Source of the DNA: Histomonas meleagridis
Taxonomy: Eukaryota > Parabasalia > Tritrichomonadida > Dientamoebidae
Direction: 5' to 3'
NCBI GenBank assembly: GCA_020186115.1
Contig: WSYJ01000135.1
Location: 146,469 to 210,468, forward strand
Length of the DNA: 64,000 bases
The notes below the pieces were generated by a model, which saw nothing but the letters and a program-made list of their open reading frames with translations, had not been told where the DNA came from and did not search any database. Positions 39,815 through 50,162 of the stretch are shown here, one piece after another; position 1 is the first letter of the stretch; every line of letters starts with the position of its first letter. The translations under genes and the position numbers were made by a program.

Positions 39815-41629
39815 ATGTTTTTGGTGAATCATTTTGTTGCCATCGTTTCTTTTATATATTTCATACATGAATTTAGAGCTTCACATACTAATGTCAGTTC
39901 AAACATCAATAAAATCTTATATCTACACACCATTAAAAAAGATTATAATAAAATTGGAAAAGAATCACATATTTCAAGATTTCCAACATATGTTGGATGT
40001 AGTTCTTATTGTGATTTTTCATTTTGGAAAATGCATTTTTATGATAAATCTTATAATGATTATACTTACTTATGTTTTCATACCAATGACATTAATAAAT
40101 TCAAGAAGAATATAGCAGCAAATAATTATTCTTCCATTATAACATTCATAATCTTAGCATTAGCTTCAGCAGAAATTTTGTTCGAATCAAAGGAGAAAAA
40201 ACTCAAAAACTTATTGAATGATTTGAAAATGCCAAATTTATTATTTCACATATTTTTCATAAATTCATTTCAAAGTTTTGAATCAGGCACACTCACAATT
40301 AATTCTGATGATGATTTCCTCGAAGATTATAGCCAATTTATGTATTCAACATATCATGTTGTTATCGGAAATGGAGTAACACAAATTCCAGATGCAGAAT
40401 TCGCAAATTGGAATATAAACACAGCTTATATTGGTGATTCAGTTACGAGAATTGGTGTTATTGCTTTTCAATCATGCAGTTATCTGCATTCAATATACAT
40501 CGGGAAGAGTGTTACAAAAATTTATGCAGCATCCTTTTCGGGTGTTTCAAATCTAAAATGCATATTTTTTAGTGGTGTGAAAGAGCCAACAATATCGCAA
40601 TATCGGTGGTTCACAACTGCTTTTGATGATTATTTAGAAATGATAGTAATGGTTCCTTCAAATTATGAAGGAAATAGTTTTGATATTTTTGATGTTACCA
40701 AAGGAATAATTCTTGATGAGTGTCGCGATTTGGGATGGGAAATTCCAACTGTTACTCCAACAAATACGTTTACCAAATCAAATGCATTTACCAAGTCAAA
40801 TACTTTCACTAAATCAAATTCATTTAGTATATCAAATACATTCACTAAATCAAATTCATTTACTAAGTCAAATACATTCACTAAATCAAATTCATTTACC
40901 AAGTCAAATACATTCACTAAATCAAGTGCATTTACCAAATCAAATACATTCACTAAATCAAATGCATTTACTAAATCAAATACATTCACTAAATCAAATG
41001 CATTTACTAAATCAAATGCATTTACTAAATCAAATACTTTTACCAAGTCAAATACATTCACTAAATCAAGTTCATTCACTAAATCAAGTTCATTCACTAA
41101 GTCAAATGCATTCACTAAGTCGAATACTTTTTTTCAGTCAAATGCAATTTCAGATTTCACTTTCACATTTTCATATATTTTAACTCATTCACTACGAATT
41201 ACAGAAACATTTTCATTCACATTAATCATTTCGAATTCATTTGTAGTTACGATGTACAATTCGAGTTATTTCTATACATTAACCAAATTTTTAAATTACA
41301 ATTATACAATAATTAAATATTCTCAATACTTAACTATTATTTCCAATTACTTTACTATTTATCAACAAAATTACAAAACAAATAATCAGAAAAATGACAC
41401 AATAATCATTGTAATTGTTGTAATAATAATTGTTGTAATTATTTTGGTTATAATTTCAATTTTCTTGATAAGGAGAATAAAAATCACAAAACAAATAACA
41501 TCAGAAGTTATTACCGAAGAAGAAAATAATTCAACAAATGAAATCACAACAATTATGTCAATGGACAATACCGAAATTGATCCATTTGCAAAAGATTTCG
41601 CTGAAGATAATCGACTAAATCACTTATAG
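39815..41629 (+). CDS. BspA-like LRR surface membrane protein
   Basis: 604 residues. A hydrophobic N-terminus (MFLVNHFVAIVSFIYFIHEF) could be a signal sequence. Residues about 180-265 contain BspA-type leucine-rich repeats (VIGNGVTQIPDAEF, AYIGDSVTRIGVIAFQSCSY, IYIGKSVTKIYAASFSG). About 120 residues of six-residue repeats (NTFTKS, NAFTKS) follow, rich in Ser/Thr and likely a glycosylated stalk. Near the C-terminus a single membrane helix (TIIIVIVVIIIVVIILVI) is followed by basic RRIKITK and an acidic cytoplasmic tail. Trichomonads have large families of such proteins that may mediate adherence. The topology predicts repeats outside the cell. Confidence 0.8.
   Translation: MFLVNHFVAIVSFIYFIHEFRASHTNVSSNINKILYLHTIKKDYNKIGKESHISRFPTYVGCSSYCDFSFWKMHFYDKSYNDYTYLCFHTNDINKFKKNIAANNYSSIITFIILALASAEILFESKEKKLKNLLNDLKMPNLLFHIFFINSFQSFESGTLTINSDDDFLEDYSQFMYSTYHVVIGNGVTQIPDAEFANWNINTAYIGDSVTRIGVIAFQSCSYLHSIYIGKSVTKIYAASFSGVSNLKCIFFSGVKEPTISQYRWFTTAFDDYLEMIVMVPSNYEGNSFDIFDVTKGIILDECRDLGWEIPTVTPTNTFTKSNAFTKSNTFTKSNSFSISNTFTKSNSFTKSNTFTKSNSFTKSNTFTKSSAFTKSNTFTKSNAFTKSNTFTKSNAFTKSNAFTKSNTFTKSNTFTKSSSFTKSSSFTKSNAFTKSNTFFQSNAISDFTFTFSYILTHSLRITETFSFTLIISNSFVVTMYNSSYFYTLTKFLNYNYTIIKYSQYLTIISNYFTIYQQNYKTNNQKNDTIIIVIVVIIIVVIILVIISIFLIRRIKITKQITSEVITEEENNSTNEITTIMSMDNTEIDPFAKDFAEDNRLNHL
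40766..41135 (+). repeat. 18-bp coding tandem repeat
   Basis: About 20 copies of an 18-bp unit (AATACATTCACTAAATCA and variants) encoding N-(T/A/S)-F-T-K-S. Serine/asparagine swaps alternate in higher-order blocks, suggesting expansion by unequal exchange. It stays in frame throughout. Confidence 0.9.
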
Positions 41630-41634
41630 AATAG

Positions 41635-41822
41635 AACTGTTATAACTTTACGCAGTTACATATTTATGTGAATACGTTTATACACAAAAAAATTATTCAT
41701 AAAATGTTTACATATTATTATGCTAAAACTGTTATAACTTTACGCAGTTACATATGAATGTGAATACGTTTATAACCAAAAAAATTATTCATAAAATGTT
41801 TACATATTATTATGCTAAAACT
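41635..41822. repeat. Tandem duplication of about 92 bp between converging genes
   Basis: Copies at about 41635-41726 and 41727-41822 share GTTATAACTTTACGCAGTTA and TTTACATATTATTATGCTAA. The second copy reaches into the stop codon of the CCZ1-like gene. Confidence 0.85.
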
Positions 41823-43184
41823 GCTGGTATGGCATTAACGTTGCCATCAACTTATTTAATTCCTTATTTCTCTTCGGAGAAATTGCAGCGTCGAACATGC
41901 TCGCGAATTCTCCTTTTTCTTTTTCGGAGAATGGAACCGAAGAATAAAATTCAGTTGTTTGTGTCTTCAGACAAAATGTTAAATCGTTTGAATTTTGCAT
42001 TATAATTTCATTTACGTTTTGCCCACTTTCGAATATGTCGTGCGCAAATATGATATTACTTTCCATTGATGATGACATATATTTTTCATTTGACCTTAAA
42101 TAACATAAAGCGTTATCATAGATTGCTGTGTTCGCTTCAAGTGATGGCTCTGGATATTGTTGGAATTGTTGATTCATGTTCTCAAATGATGGACGTAACG
42201 CTTCTTTAATTTTCTTCTTTTCTTCTTTCGTTAAGTCAGGTGAAGTTAACACATAAAAAGTGACATCGGGCCCTTCAAATTTTAAGAGTAAAGTTTTGAT
42301 AATTTCATCGTTTGGAATATTTGAATTGCATTTGGGAAAATTACAAATGGCACTTTTTTGCTTGGGATTCATGTAAACGATAGCGCGGTTTTTGACAAAT
42401 GGAGCAAAAACAAAAAAGGAAGCAAACTCAGGGGAAATGTGTGAGATAAATAACTTGTTTTGAACATGGCAGGAGATGCCCCATATGTTTGGATTTGAGT
42501 TTATAATTGTGAATTCGGTAATGGCTGTCATGACTATTGAACGATTCCAATTACCACTGAGAATTTGTGGGAAGGTAAAGTTAATAGGGGTTAAGCAAAA
42601 AATTTGATCACATAATTTTTTGCCTTTATCCTTTAAATAGTTTTCGAGTTGTTCACTACATTGGATTCCTGGGCCAAGTGAAAAAAGTGAAATATCGACA
42701 ATCCTATCAAGAGCTCTTAAAACAGCAGCTCCAGTATAACTTGCTGGCATTCTTAATACGAAAAATAAAAGGTTTTCTCCATTGAACGGTATTGTTCTGA
42801 TGGCAGCATTTGTCTGTTTGTATGCAATTACATTTACTCCATCACCTTCAAATGTTACTGTCATAAATGTGTAAAGAGAAACAACTGAACTGAGAAAATT
42901 TTCTGTGGTTTCATCTGAAATATTCGGAGGATAACGATATTTTACGGAGTCCAATAGGTTGCCTTCTTCTTCTCCTTTCGCACCTTTTTTTGCTGGCTTA
43001 TGAATGAAAACATAAAAAGAGCAACTTTGGTTTGCCCCGGAAAATAGCATTTTACAAACGATAAGAAATTCCAATGCATTTTGATCGTCACTGAACCACC
43101 TTTCCCTAGGGTACCCCAAATGTGTTGAACACTTTTTGCTTGGAATACTTGTGTCACTTTTGGATCAGCCTGCCCCAGAAACAT
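41815..43184 (-). CDS. CCZ1-like longin protein, with a frame break near the start
   Basis: The main frame (41815-43119) encodes 433 residues: FYVFIHKPAK, then VKYRYPPNISDETTENFLSS and FTIINSNPNIWGISC. The opening strand pattern, the YPP motif and the later phase of short strands resemble the first longin domain of CCZ1/INTU/HPS4 proteins. CCZ1 pairs with MON1 as the exchange factor for Rab7 at late endosomes. The main frame has no ATG near its start. A separate frame begins at the ATG at 43184 (MFLGQADPKVTQVFQAKSVQ) and would join at about 43120 if one base were gained or lost. Family call moderate. Confidence 0.5.
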
Positions 43185-43205
43185 TCAAAACTTTACATTC
43201 ATTAA

Positions 43206-44870
43206 ATGGGGGTACCAGGACTATGGAGAATACTCGACATGGCTTCCCAACCCTTTAATTTCGAACAACATTCTGGAATACGAATTGCCGTAGATATATA
43301 TCCTTATTTAAACAGATTACTTCATAGTTCAAATTCATCAAAATGGCTTTTTTATTTAATGAAAAGCATTTTCAAAATATGTCATTTCAATATTAAACTC
43401 ATCATAGTGTTCCAAGGTAAAAAGCCAGCCGAAAAGATGTACAGTACTTCTCTTGGTACCGAATCAGATTTATTAGATTACACTCGAGTTCGATCTGCTC
43501 TACTTCGGTCTAAGCCACAAAACACAGACGTTGTAGAACCAAAGAAAACGAATGAACAAATATCACTTTTACCAATACCAAATCAATTTTCATCAAATTC
43601 ACCATCGAAAATCATCCAAATCCAAAATCCAGATGACCCATTGCTATTCTCAATGGAGCAACTTCAAAATATGTCTAAAACAAAATTAATTGTCAGTAAA
43701 ACCCCAAATATTATACATTCAAATGCAACAAATCCTATTTTTTTCCACGAAAATCCAAAGCCGCCGTCCACCAATTCCTCTCCAAACAAGAAGAAGTCCG
43801 AAATTAAGTTAGCTCAACCTGTTGAACAAGATTTCGAATATCATTCCAAAATTCTCGAGGGAATCGATGATATCATCAACGAAGACGACATTGATCCTGA
43901 CGAAGAACCCGGAAGCAGTCATTCCCATATACCAATATCACTTTTACCTGCCGATAATCCTTTTTTACCACCAATTGAAAATTATGTTACCGCAGATCAT
44001 GTTCGAATGTCAATACATCTCTTTGAATTGCTTAACATTCCTTATGTTATGGCACCAGAAGAAGCATGCGCTGAATGTGTCCGATTAGAAATGGAAAATA
44101 TTGTCGACGCTGTTGGTAGTGATGATAATAATTCTGTTTTGTTTGGTTCTAAATGGTTAATTCGAGGTCTATTTACAAGTCCTCAATCGATTACGTTAAA
44201 ATCTTTGGATGATATTGGATTGACTCGGGAAAGATTATTAAATTTGGCCATGATGATTGATGGCGATTATAACTATGACATTAGAAGAAGATTGTTTACT
44301 GTTGGCCCTGTTCGTGGTATTGAAATTTTATCCCAATTTCCAAATAAGGAAAAAGGTTTAATTGAATTTAAAGAATGGTGGCTAAGAATAATAAAATACA
44401 AAGGACAAGAAGAAGATGATGATAAGAAAAAGCTGGCCAAGAAAAAATGGATTCGAAGGCTCGCAATGCCAACCGATTTTCCCCCTTCAAATTTGATGCA
44501 AGCATTCAAAAAGCCGGTCGTTGGCACTGAAAAAGTGGCGACAACAAAGTTGACCGTTAAGAAGGATGAATTGATTAAATATGTAAGTCAAAACTCAATG
44601 ACATCGCCAAATACAATAGAAGAATATGTTAACGCTTTCATAAAAAGAATTGGAAGCTTTGATGGGAATGCTAAATTGATTGGATTCTCAAAAAATAGTT
44701 TGGCGATTCCAGAAAAGTTTGAAGTGTTTTTGGATAAAATCAAAGAATACGACAAAGAAAATAAAACTGTTGATAGCAGTAATGGTCAGGAGTTTTTGGA
44801 TGATGATGATTCAAGTACATTGTCAACGGAAGAAGAATCCGAAAAAGATTCAATTGAAGAATCACAATAA
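43206..44870 (+). CDS. XPG/Rad2-family nuclease homologue, probably inactive
   Basis: 554 residues. N-domain MGVPGLWRILD...VDIYPYL (1-100), a disordered linker (about 105-255), then the XPG-I region (IPYVMAPEEACAECVRLE, 278-294) and helix-3-turn-helix (LLNLAMMIDGDYNYDIRRRL, 344-363), ending with FP...FKEWW as in ERCC5/XPG, the 3' incision nuclease of nucleotide excision repair. Compared with XPG, catalytic acids are kept at D30, E286, D307 and D354, but VFDG has become VFQG (Q70), EAE has become EAC (C288) and DSD has become DNN (N309). It may be a structural or DNA-binding paralogue. Divergent from the CCZ1-like gene. Confidence 0.82.
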   Translation: MGVPGLWRILDMASQPFNFEQHSGIRIAVDIYPYLNRLLHSSNSSKWLFYLMKSIFKICHFNIKLIIVFQGKKPAEKMYSTSLGTESDLLDYTRVRSALLRSKPQNTDVVEPKKTNEQISLLPIPNQFSSNSPSKIIQIQNPDDPLLFSMEQLQNMSKTKLIVSKTPNIIHSNATNPIFFHENPKPPSTNSSPNKKKSEIKLAQPVEQDFEYHSKILEGIDDIINEDDIDPDEEPGSSHSHIPISLLPADNPFLPPIENYVTADHVRMSIHLFELLNIPYVMAPEEACAECVRLEMENIVDAVGSDDNNSVLFGSKWLIRGLFTSPQSITLKSLDDIGLTRERLLNLAMMIDGDYNYDIRRRLFTVGPVRGIEILSQFPNKEKGLIEFKEWWLRIIKYKGQEEDDDKKKLAKKKWIRRLAMPTDFPPSNLMQAFKKPVVGTEKVATTKLTVKKDELIKYVSQNSMTSPNTIEEYVNAFIKRIGSFDGNAKLIGFSKNSLAIPEKFEVFLDKIKEYDKENKTVDSSNGQEFLDDDDSSTLSTEEESEKDSIEESQ

Positions 44871-45221
44871 ATAAAATGTATGTATAAGCATTAATGGTCA
44901 TGTCGAACAATTTTAACTTTTGTTAGATTTGTAGAAAGAATCGAATTGTGAATGTTGTATGAAAACATGAAAAGGAAATTCTTTTGTTTTAAATTTCCAA
45001 AAGTGAATTTTTCTTACCAACATATGAATGTGGGCTAACATAGATAAGAAGGGAAGGTTTTAAATATGCTTTTTAATAATGAGTTCAATCGATTCTGAAT
45101 AATTTCTCATAAAATTCATAAATTAACTTTTATATACAATTGGGGCATTTTTTTGTCACTCGTTCTCTTTTTTTGTGATTCTTTCTAATCGTTTGGAGCA
45201 CCCTGCACATTTTGTTTGACA
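44871..45221. other. Intergenic DNA
   Basis: Unrecognised sequence upstream of ankyrin locus B1. Confidence 0.5.
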
Positions 45222-45787
45222 AATGACGAACAATGTTACTAATGATGATACTAATGTCTTAAACACAGGAAATAAAAATTTAAATTATTTATCAATCTGC
45301 TTGAAATTCCTAAATGAGCTTGAGAAAACTATATTCAGTTTAACATAAGAAAACTTTCAGACGTACTTTACAAAAGTATTGGGATTTTTTGATTCAAATT
45401 ATCCCTATACATTTAATACGATTAATATATATTATTACCATTATAAGTAATATAGTTTTTAATGCATTTTCATCACGAAAACAAGTATTTGATATTTACA
45501 TAAATTTTTTAAAAGAACTTCAAATGAAAGAAGAAGAAATTAATCAAAATATCGTTAAATTAATATCAATTTTTATCAAACGTATATCTACAACGAACAC
45601 ACAAGAATCATATTATTTAATAGAACAAATGATTGAACAAAATTTAATTGATAAAAATATCACCAAAAATATTAATTCAAAATATTTTGCACATTATAAA
45701 CCAAAAGAAGAAAATCAAATCCAAATGACATTTGGATCTAATAGAAATGATCCGATAGAAAAATACTTTTTGGATAATCATTTATAA
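45222..45787 (+). pseudogene. Truncated DUF3447 gene, first block of ankyrin locus B1
   Basis: Starts MTNNVTNDDTNVLNTGNKN and follows the paralogue at 48873 closely (CLKFLNELEKTIFSLT). It carries a GAA-to-TAA stop near 45347 and a frame break near 45415-45440, and then is open from 45440 (NIVFNAFSSRKQVFDIYINF) to YFLDNHL, stop at 45787. The last residues match the paralogue up to KYFLDN, after which the DUF3447 core (about 230 residues) is missing and minisatellite DNA begins. The join falls in AATCATTTATAATATG, which is also the text of an array spacer start (for example 46853-46868). Confidence 0.8.
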
Positions 45788-47235
45788 TATGTTTTAATAA
45801 TTTGGAATATGTTTTAATAATTTAAAATATGTTTTAATAATTTAAAATATGTTTTAATAATTTGAAATATGTTTTAATAATTTAAAATATGTTTTAATAA
45901 TTTAAAATATGTTTTAATAATTTGAAATATGTTTTAATAATTTAAAATATGTTTTAATAATTTGAAATATGTTTTAATAATTTAAAATATGTTTTAATAA
46001 TTTGAAACAGCACTTCATATAGCAGTTAGAAATAATAATATAGAAATAGTAAAATTACTTTTAGATAAAGGAATTGATGTTAATGCAAAAACTATTCATT
46101 TGAATAATTTGGAATATGTTTTAATAATTTGAAATATGTTTTAATAATTTAAAATATGTTTTAATAATTTGACACAGCACTTCATATAGCAGTTAGAAAT
46201 AATAATATAGAAATAGTAAAATTACTTTTAGATAAAGGAATTGATGTTAATGCAAAAAACATTCATTTGAATAATTTGGAATATGTTTTAATAATTTGGA
46301 ATATGTTTTAATAATTTGGAATATGTTTTAATAATTTGACACAGCACTTCATATAGCAGTTAGAAATAATAATATAGAAATAGTAAAATTACTTTTAGAT
46401 AAAGGAATTGATGTTAATGCAAAAAACATTCATTTGAATAATTTGGAATATGTTTTAATAATTTGGAATATGTTTTAATAATTTGGAATATGTTTTAATA
46501 ATTTGGAATATGTTTTAATAATTTGGAATATGTTTTAATAATTTGGAATATGTTTCAATAATTTGGAATATGTTTTAATAATTTGACACAGCACTTCATA
46601 TAGCAGTTAGAAATAATAATATAGAAATAGTAAAATTACTTTTAGATAAAGGAATTGATGTTAATGCAAAATATATTCATTTGAATAATTTGGAATATGT
46701 TTTAATAATTTGGAATATGTTTTAATAATTTGGAATATGTTTTAATAATTTGAAACAGCACTTCATATAGCAGTTAGAAATAATAATATAGAAATAGTAA
46801 AATTACTTTTAGATAAAGGAATTGATGTTAATGCAAAAAACATTCATTTGAATCATTTATAATATGTTTTAATAATTTGGAATATGTTTTAATAATTTGG
46901 AATATGTTTTAATAATTTGAAACAGCACTTCATATAGCAGTTAGAAATAATAATATAGAAATAGTAAAATTACTTTTAGATAAAGGAATTGATGTTAATG
47001 CAAAAAACATTCATTTGAATCATTTATAATATGTTTTAATAATTTGGAATATGTTTTAATAATTTGACACAGCACTTCATATAGCAGTTAGAAATAATAA
47101 TATAGAAATAGTAAAATTACTTTTAGATAAAGGAATTGATGTTAATGCAAAAACTATTCATTTGAATAATTTGGAATATGTTTTAATAATTTGAAATATG
47201 TTTTAATAATTTAGAATATGTTTTAATAATTTGAA
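45788..47235 (+). repeat. Family-B ankyrin modules with 20-bp minisatellite spacers (locus B1)
   Basis: About 11 copies of the 20-bp unit AATATGTTTTAATAATTTGG come first, then seven nearly identical modules (Thr-Ala-Leu near 46008, 46174, 46342, 46589, 46755, 46921, 47069). Each module reads TALHIAVRNNNIEIVKLLL and DKGIDVNAK, then 3-7 minisatellite units. The last-residue codon before IHLN varies (Thr, Asn, Tyr). Each minisatellite unit shifts the frame by two and contributes stops. Confidence 0.9.
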
Positions 47236-47580
47236 ACAGCACTTGAAATAGCACAACATTTTGGTTACACAGAAATCATAAATTTACTCCTTGAAAAAAG
47301 TACAAACGAAAATTCTAATTCAGATTCCTCTTCTACAAATATCAAATCTTCATTTTCAATCAGAAATAGAAATGAAGCATATATTGCTAATAATCAAAAT
47401 CAACTCAAAGATCGAATGTATGCAGAAAACAATCGAAATAATTGTATCAAAACAAAAGTTGATATAAACACACAAACATATGAAAATCATCGAAATTGCA
47501 ATATACAACATAACAAATATCACCACAAAGCAAAATATTTTATAATAATCGCTTTGGGTTCAAATGAATCGAAATTTTGA
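47236..47580 (+). CDS. Terminal ankyrin block of locus B1
   Basis: 114 codons open in the module frame, from ACAGCACTT at 47236 to the TGA at 47578-47580. It reads TALEIAQHFGYTEIINLLLE, then a unique Ser/Asn-rich tail (STNENSNSDSSSTNIKSSFS) and KYHHKAKYFIIIALGSNESK. There is no spacer after it and no start codon at its head. This long open tail, in phase with the modules, is strong evidence that the array descends from, or still forms, one coding unit. Confidence 0.6.
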   Translation, partial: TALEIAQHFGYTEIINLLLEKSTNENSNSDSSSTNIKSSFSIRNRNEAYIANNQNQLKDRMYAENNRNNCIKTKVDINTQTYENHRNCNIQHNKYHHKAKYFIIIALGSNESKF

Positions 47581-48840
47581 TATCTGCAAATGTTCTCAAG
47601 GTATTTAATAATAATTTCATTGTTTGCATCATCGTTTAGAAAATGAAACAGTTTAATTTCCATATTACAAAAGTTACACACATAAACAAATGACTTTTTG
47701 AAATTGACATGCTTGGAAACACATTAAATAAATATACAATTAGAATTTACCAAAGTAAATATGAATTTTTTTTTGATAATGATTTTATATATTTTTTGTT
47801 TAAAGACTACTTTTTTGAGATTATATTCTTAGAAATTATATTATTAAATCACAGAAAAAATAAAACCAAGATAATGAATTTTAAAATATATTTTTTTGAG
47901 AAACCAAAAAACCACATGAAATGTTTTGAAAATGTTTGAAAATAATGAACAAAATATATCTTTAATTTGTACATCATAAAAATTTTATTGCAATAAAAAC
48001 AAAATCAAATGGTTTTAACGCACTAACATAAATAATCACCACACAAACACATAAAAAATTCAATATTATAATTGTTCGTTTTATGAAACAATTAATACGA
48101 GTAAGCCGGAGAAATCGACTCTATATGTTAATTTTATAATTATATGCCAAACTGATCAGTTTTGTGAACAATTTTCCTGATTCATGATTTTCATTTCGTG
48201 AAAAAGACATAATGGAAACACTATTACTATCACTTCTTGTTTTCAAAAGAGATAAATGTGCTAACGCAATAAAAACCATGGAGAAATAGGTATTTCCCAT
48301 TGATGAAAATTTTGATTATTTCAAAAAGTTCAAAAAATTAACAGTTATGATTCAAAAATTGAAAAAAATGAGCGTAACAATTGAGAATATTTCGTCAAAT
48401 CGCAATTTTTAACACAATAAATTGAACGTTAAACAAATCAATTTCGTTGTCTTAAAAGTTCGAGCAACTCTATCTATTTGTATACATATGGATTTGTCAC
48501 TTTTATTTTGGAATAAATTCTCTTTAAAATTTTTCTCGAAGTCGCTCCATACCTATCAAATATACCAGCACTCCGGGTCATTTGTTTTAGTTTTTGATAT
48601 ATATAATTTGTTCATTTGTTATTTTGGAATTTTTATCTCCCCATTAAGTTTGTTTCAACGTCACTTTCCTGTAAAGTAACAAATGAAATTATATACATTA
48701 CTTGATTTTAGCTCGATATAGGACGTTAAAAACAATGACAGTAACCTCAAAATATTTTGGGGGGTGCCGAGCGTGGCATTCTTTTTTCCCAATATTTTGA
48801 CGTATTCAACTTTTTGAATTAATAAAGTTTTGAAAACCAG
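47581..48840. other. Intergenic DNA, about 1.3 kb
   Basis: AT-rich. Short open frames at 47709-47939 and 48422-48679 have hydrophobic, biased composition and no recognisable features; I do not call them. The last 30 bases hold a promoter motif. Confidence 0.5.
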
Positions 48841-48850
48841 TGACCGTTTA
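48841..48850 (+). promoter_or_regulatory. TGACCGTTTA motif
   Basis: Lies 23 bases before the ATG at 48873 and matches the motif before the locus A2 gene (4034-4042, 39 bases before its ATG). Confidence 0.45.
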
Positions 48851-48872
48851 TTGACAATTATTTTGCTAAAGC

Positions 48873-50162
48873 ATGCCTAATGATGATACTGCCAAAAACA
48901 CAGGGGACAAACAGTTGGGTGATCTGTCAACCTGCTTGAAATTCCTAATTGAGCTTGAGAAAACTATTTTCAGTTTAACAGAAGAAAACTTTCAGATGTA
49001 CTTTACAAAAGTATTGGAATTATTCGATTCAAATTATCCCTGTACATTTAATATTATTATAAGTAACATCGTTTATAATGCATTTTCATCACAAAAACAT
49101 GAATTTGATATTTACTTAAATTTTTTAAAAGCACTTCAAACTAAAGAAGAAGAAATTAATCAAAACACAGTTAAACTAATATCAATTTTTATCAAACGTA
49201 TATCTACATTCAGCACACAAGAATCATATTATTTAATAGAACAAATGATTGAACAAAATTTGGTTGATAAAAATATAACTAAAAACATTAAATCAAAATA
49301 TTTTGCTCATTATAAAACAGAAAAAGAAAATCATTTTTCATTTGGGTCTAATAGATATGATCCAATAGAAAAATACTTTTTGGATAATTATGAAGAACTT
49401 TCAAAGAATGATTGGGAACTTCATAAGAAGTATATTAAAGAAGGAAATAATCCAACTGAAATTGCGAAAATAATTCGAAAAGATAAAATCGAAAAACTTC
49501 AAGAAATATCATCACAAAGTAATTTTGATTTTAATCAAACAATTGAGCCATCACTTTATGAAAGATGTTCATTTATTAATCATAAAAATGTTACATTAAT
49601 TGATTATGCAGCATTTTTTGGATCAGTTAAATGTTTTAAATATTTACTTATGAATGGCTTTAACATAAATAATACAGGTAAATATGCTGTTGCAGGTGGA
49701 AATCTTGAAATTATTCATTTATGTGAACAGAATCATTCATCATTTGAAGGTTCATATGAAACAGCAATTAAATTCCATCAAAATGATATCTTTAAATATG
49801 TTTATGAGAATAAATTAGAAAAAATACGATCAACACCGAAAATGTCTGAAGATAAAACTAATGATTTAATCAGCTTCTGTATTTTAAATGATAATTATGA
49901 AATTTTAGCATTTTTGGAAGAAAAAGGAAATAATATTAATGCGGGTGATATAAATGAATCAGCAAGAAATGGGAATTTATATCTCGCTAAACATTTCCTT
50001 CAAAAAAATCAAATTCCAAAAGATATTTTATTATTTGCTTCAGAATCAGGAAATATTGAACTTGTGAAATATGTTTTGGAACAAAAAGGAATTGATGTTA
50101 ATGCAAAATATATTCATTTGAATAATTTTATATATGTTTTAATAATTTGGAATATGTTTTAA
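48873..50162 (+). CDS. DUF3447/ankyrin protein, first block of locus B2 (intact)
   Basis: 429 codons, the best-preserved DUF3447 gene of the B family here. It has a helical N-terminus (about 1-150), then SKNDWELHKKYIKEGNNPTE, EIAKIIRKDKIEKLQEISSQ, SLYERCSFINHKNVTLIDYA and GKYAVAGGNLEIIHLCEQ (DUF3447), then weak ankyrin repeats to VKYVLEQKGIDVNAKYIHLN. Translation would stop in the first spacer at 50162. If spacers are not removed, this is the whole product. The nucleotide text IEFHQNDIF/IKFHQNDIF and others is shared with B0 and A2, showing a recent family. Confidence 0.82.
   Translation: MPNDDTAKNTGDKQLGDLSTCLKFLIELEKTIFSLTEENFQMYFTKVLELFDSNYPCTFNIIISNIVYNAFSSQKHEFDIYLNFLKALQTKEEEINQNTVKLISIFIKRISTFSTQESYYLIEQMIEQNLVDKNITKNIKSKYFAHYKTEKENHFSFGSNRYDPIEKYFLDNYEELSKNDWELHKKYIKEGNNPTEIAKIIRKDKIEKLQEISSQSNFDFNQTIEPSLYERCSFINHKNVTLIDYAAFFGSVKCFKYLLMNGFNINNTGKYAVAGGNLEIIHLCEQNHSSFEGSYETAIKFHQNDIFKYVYENKLEKIRSTPKMSEDKTNDLISFCILNDNYEILAFLEEKGNNINAGDINESARNGNLYLAKHFLQKNQIPKDILLFASESGNIELVKYVLEQKGIDVNAKYIHLNNFIYVLIIWNMF

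Noticed and set aside
40663-41183. Antisense and +2 frames over the TKSN repeat
   Set aside because: Open only because the 18-bp repeat lacks stops in those frames.
47709-48679. Frames at 47709-47939 and 48422-48679
   Set aside because: Hydrophobic low-complexity text, weak or absent ATG context and no supporting features.
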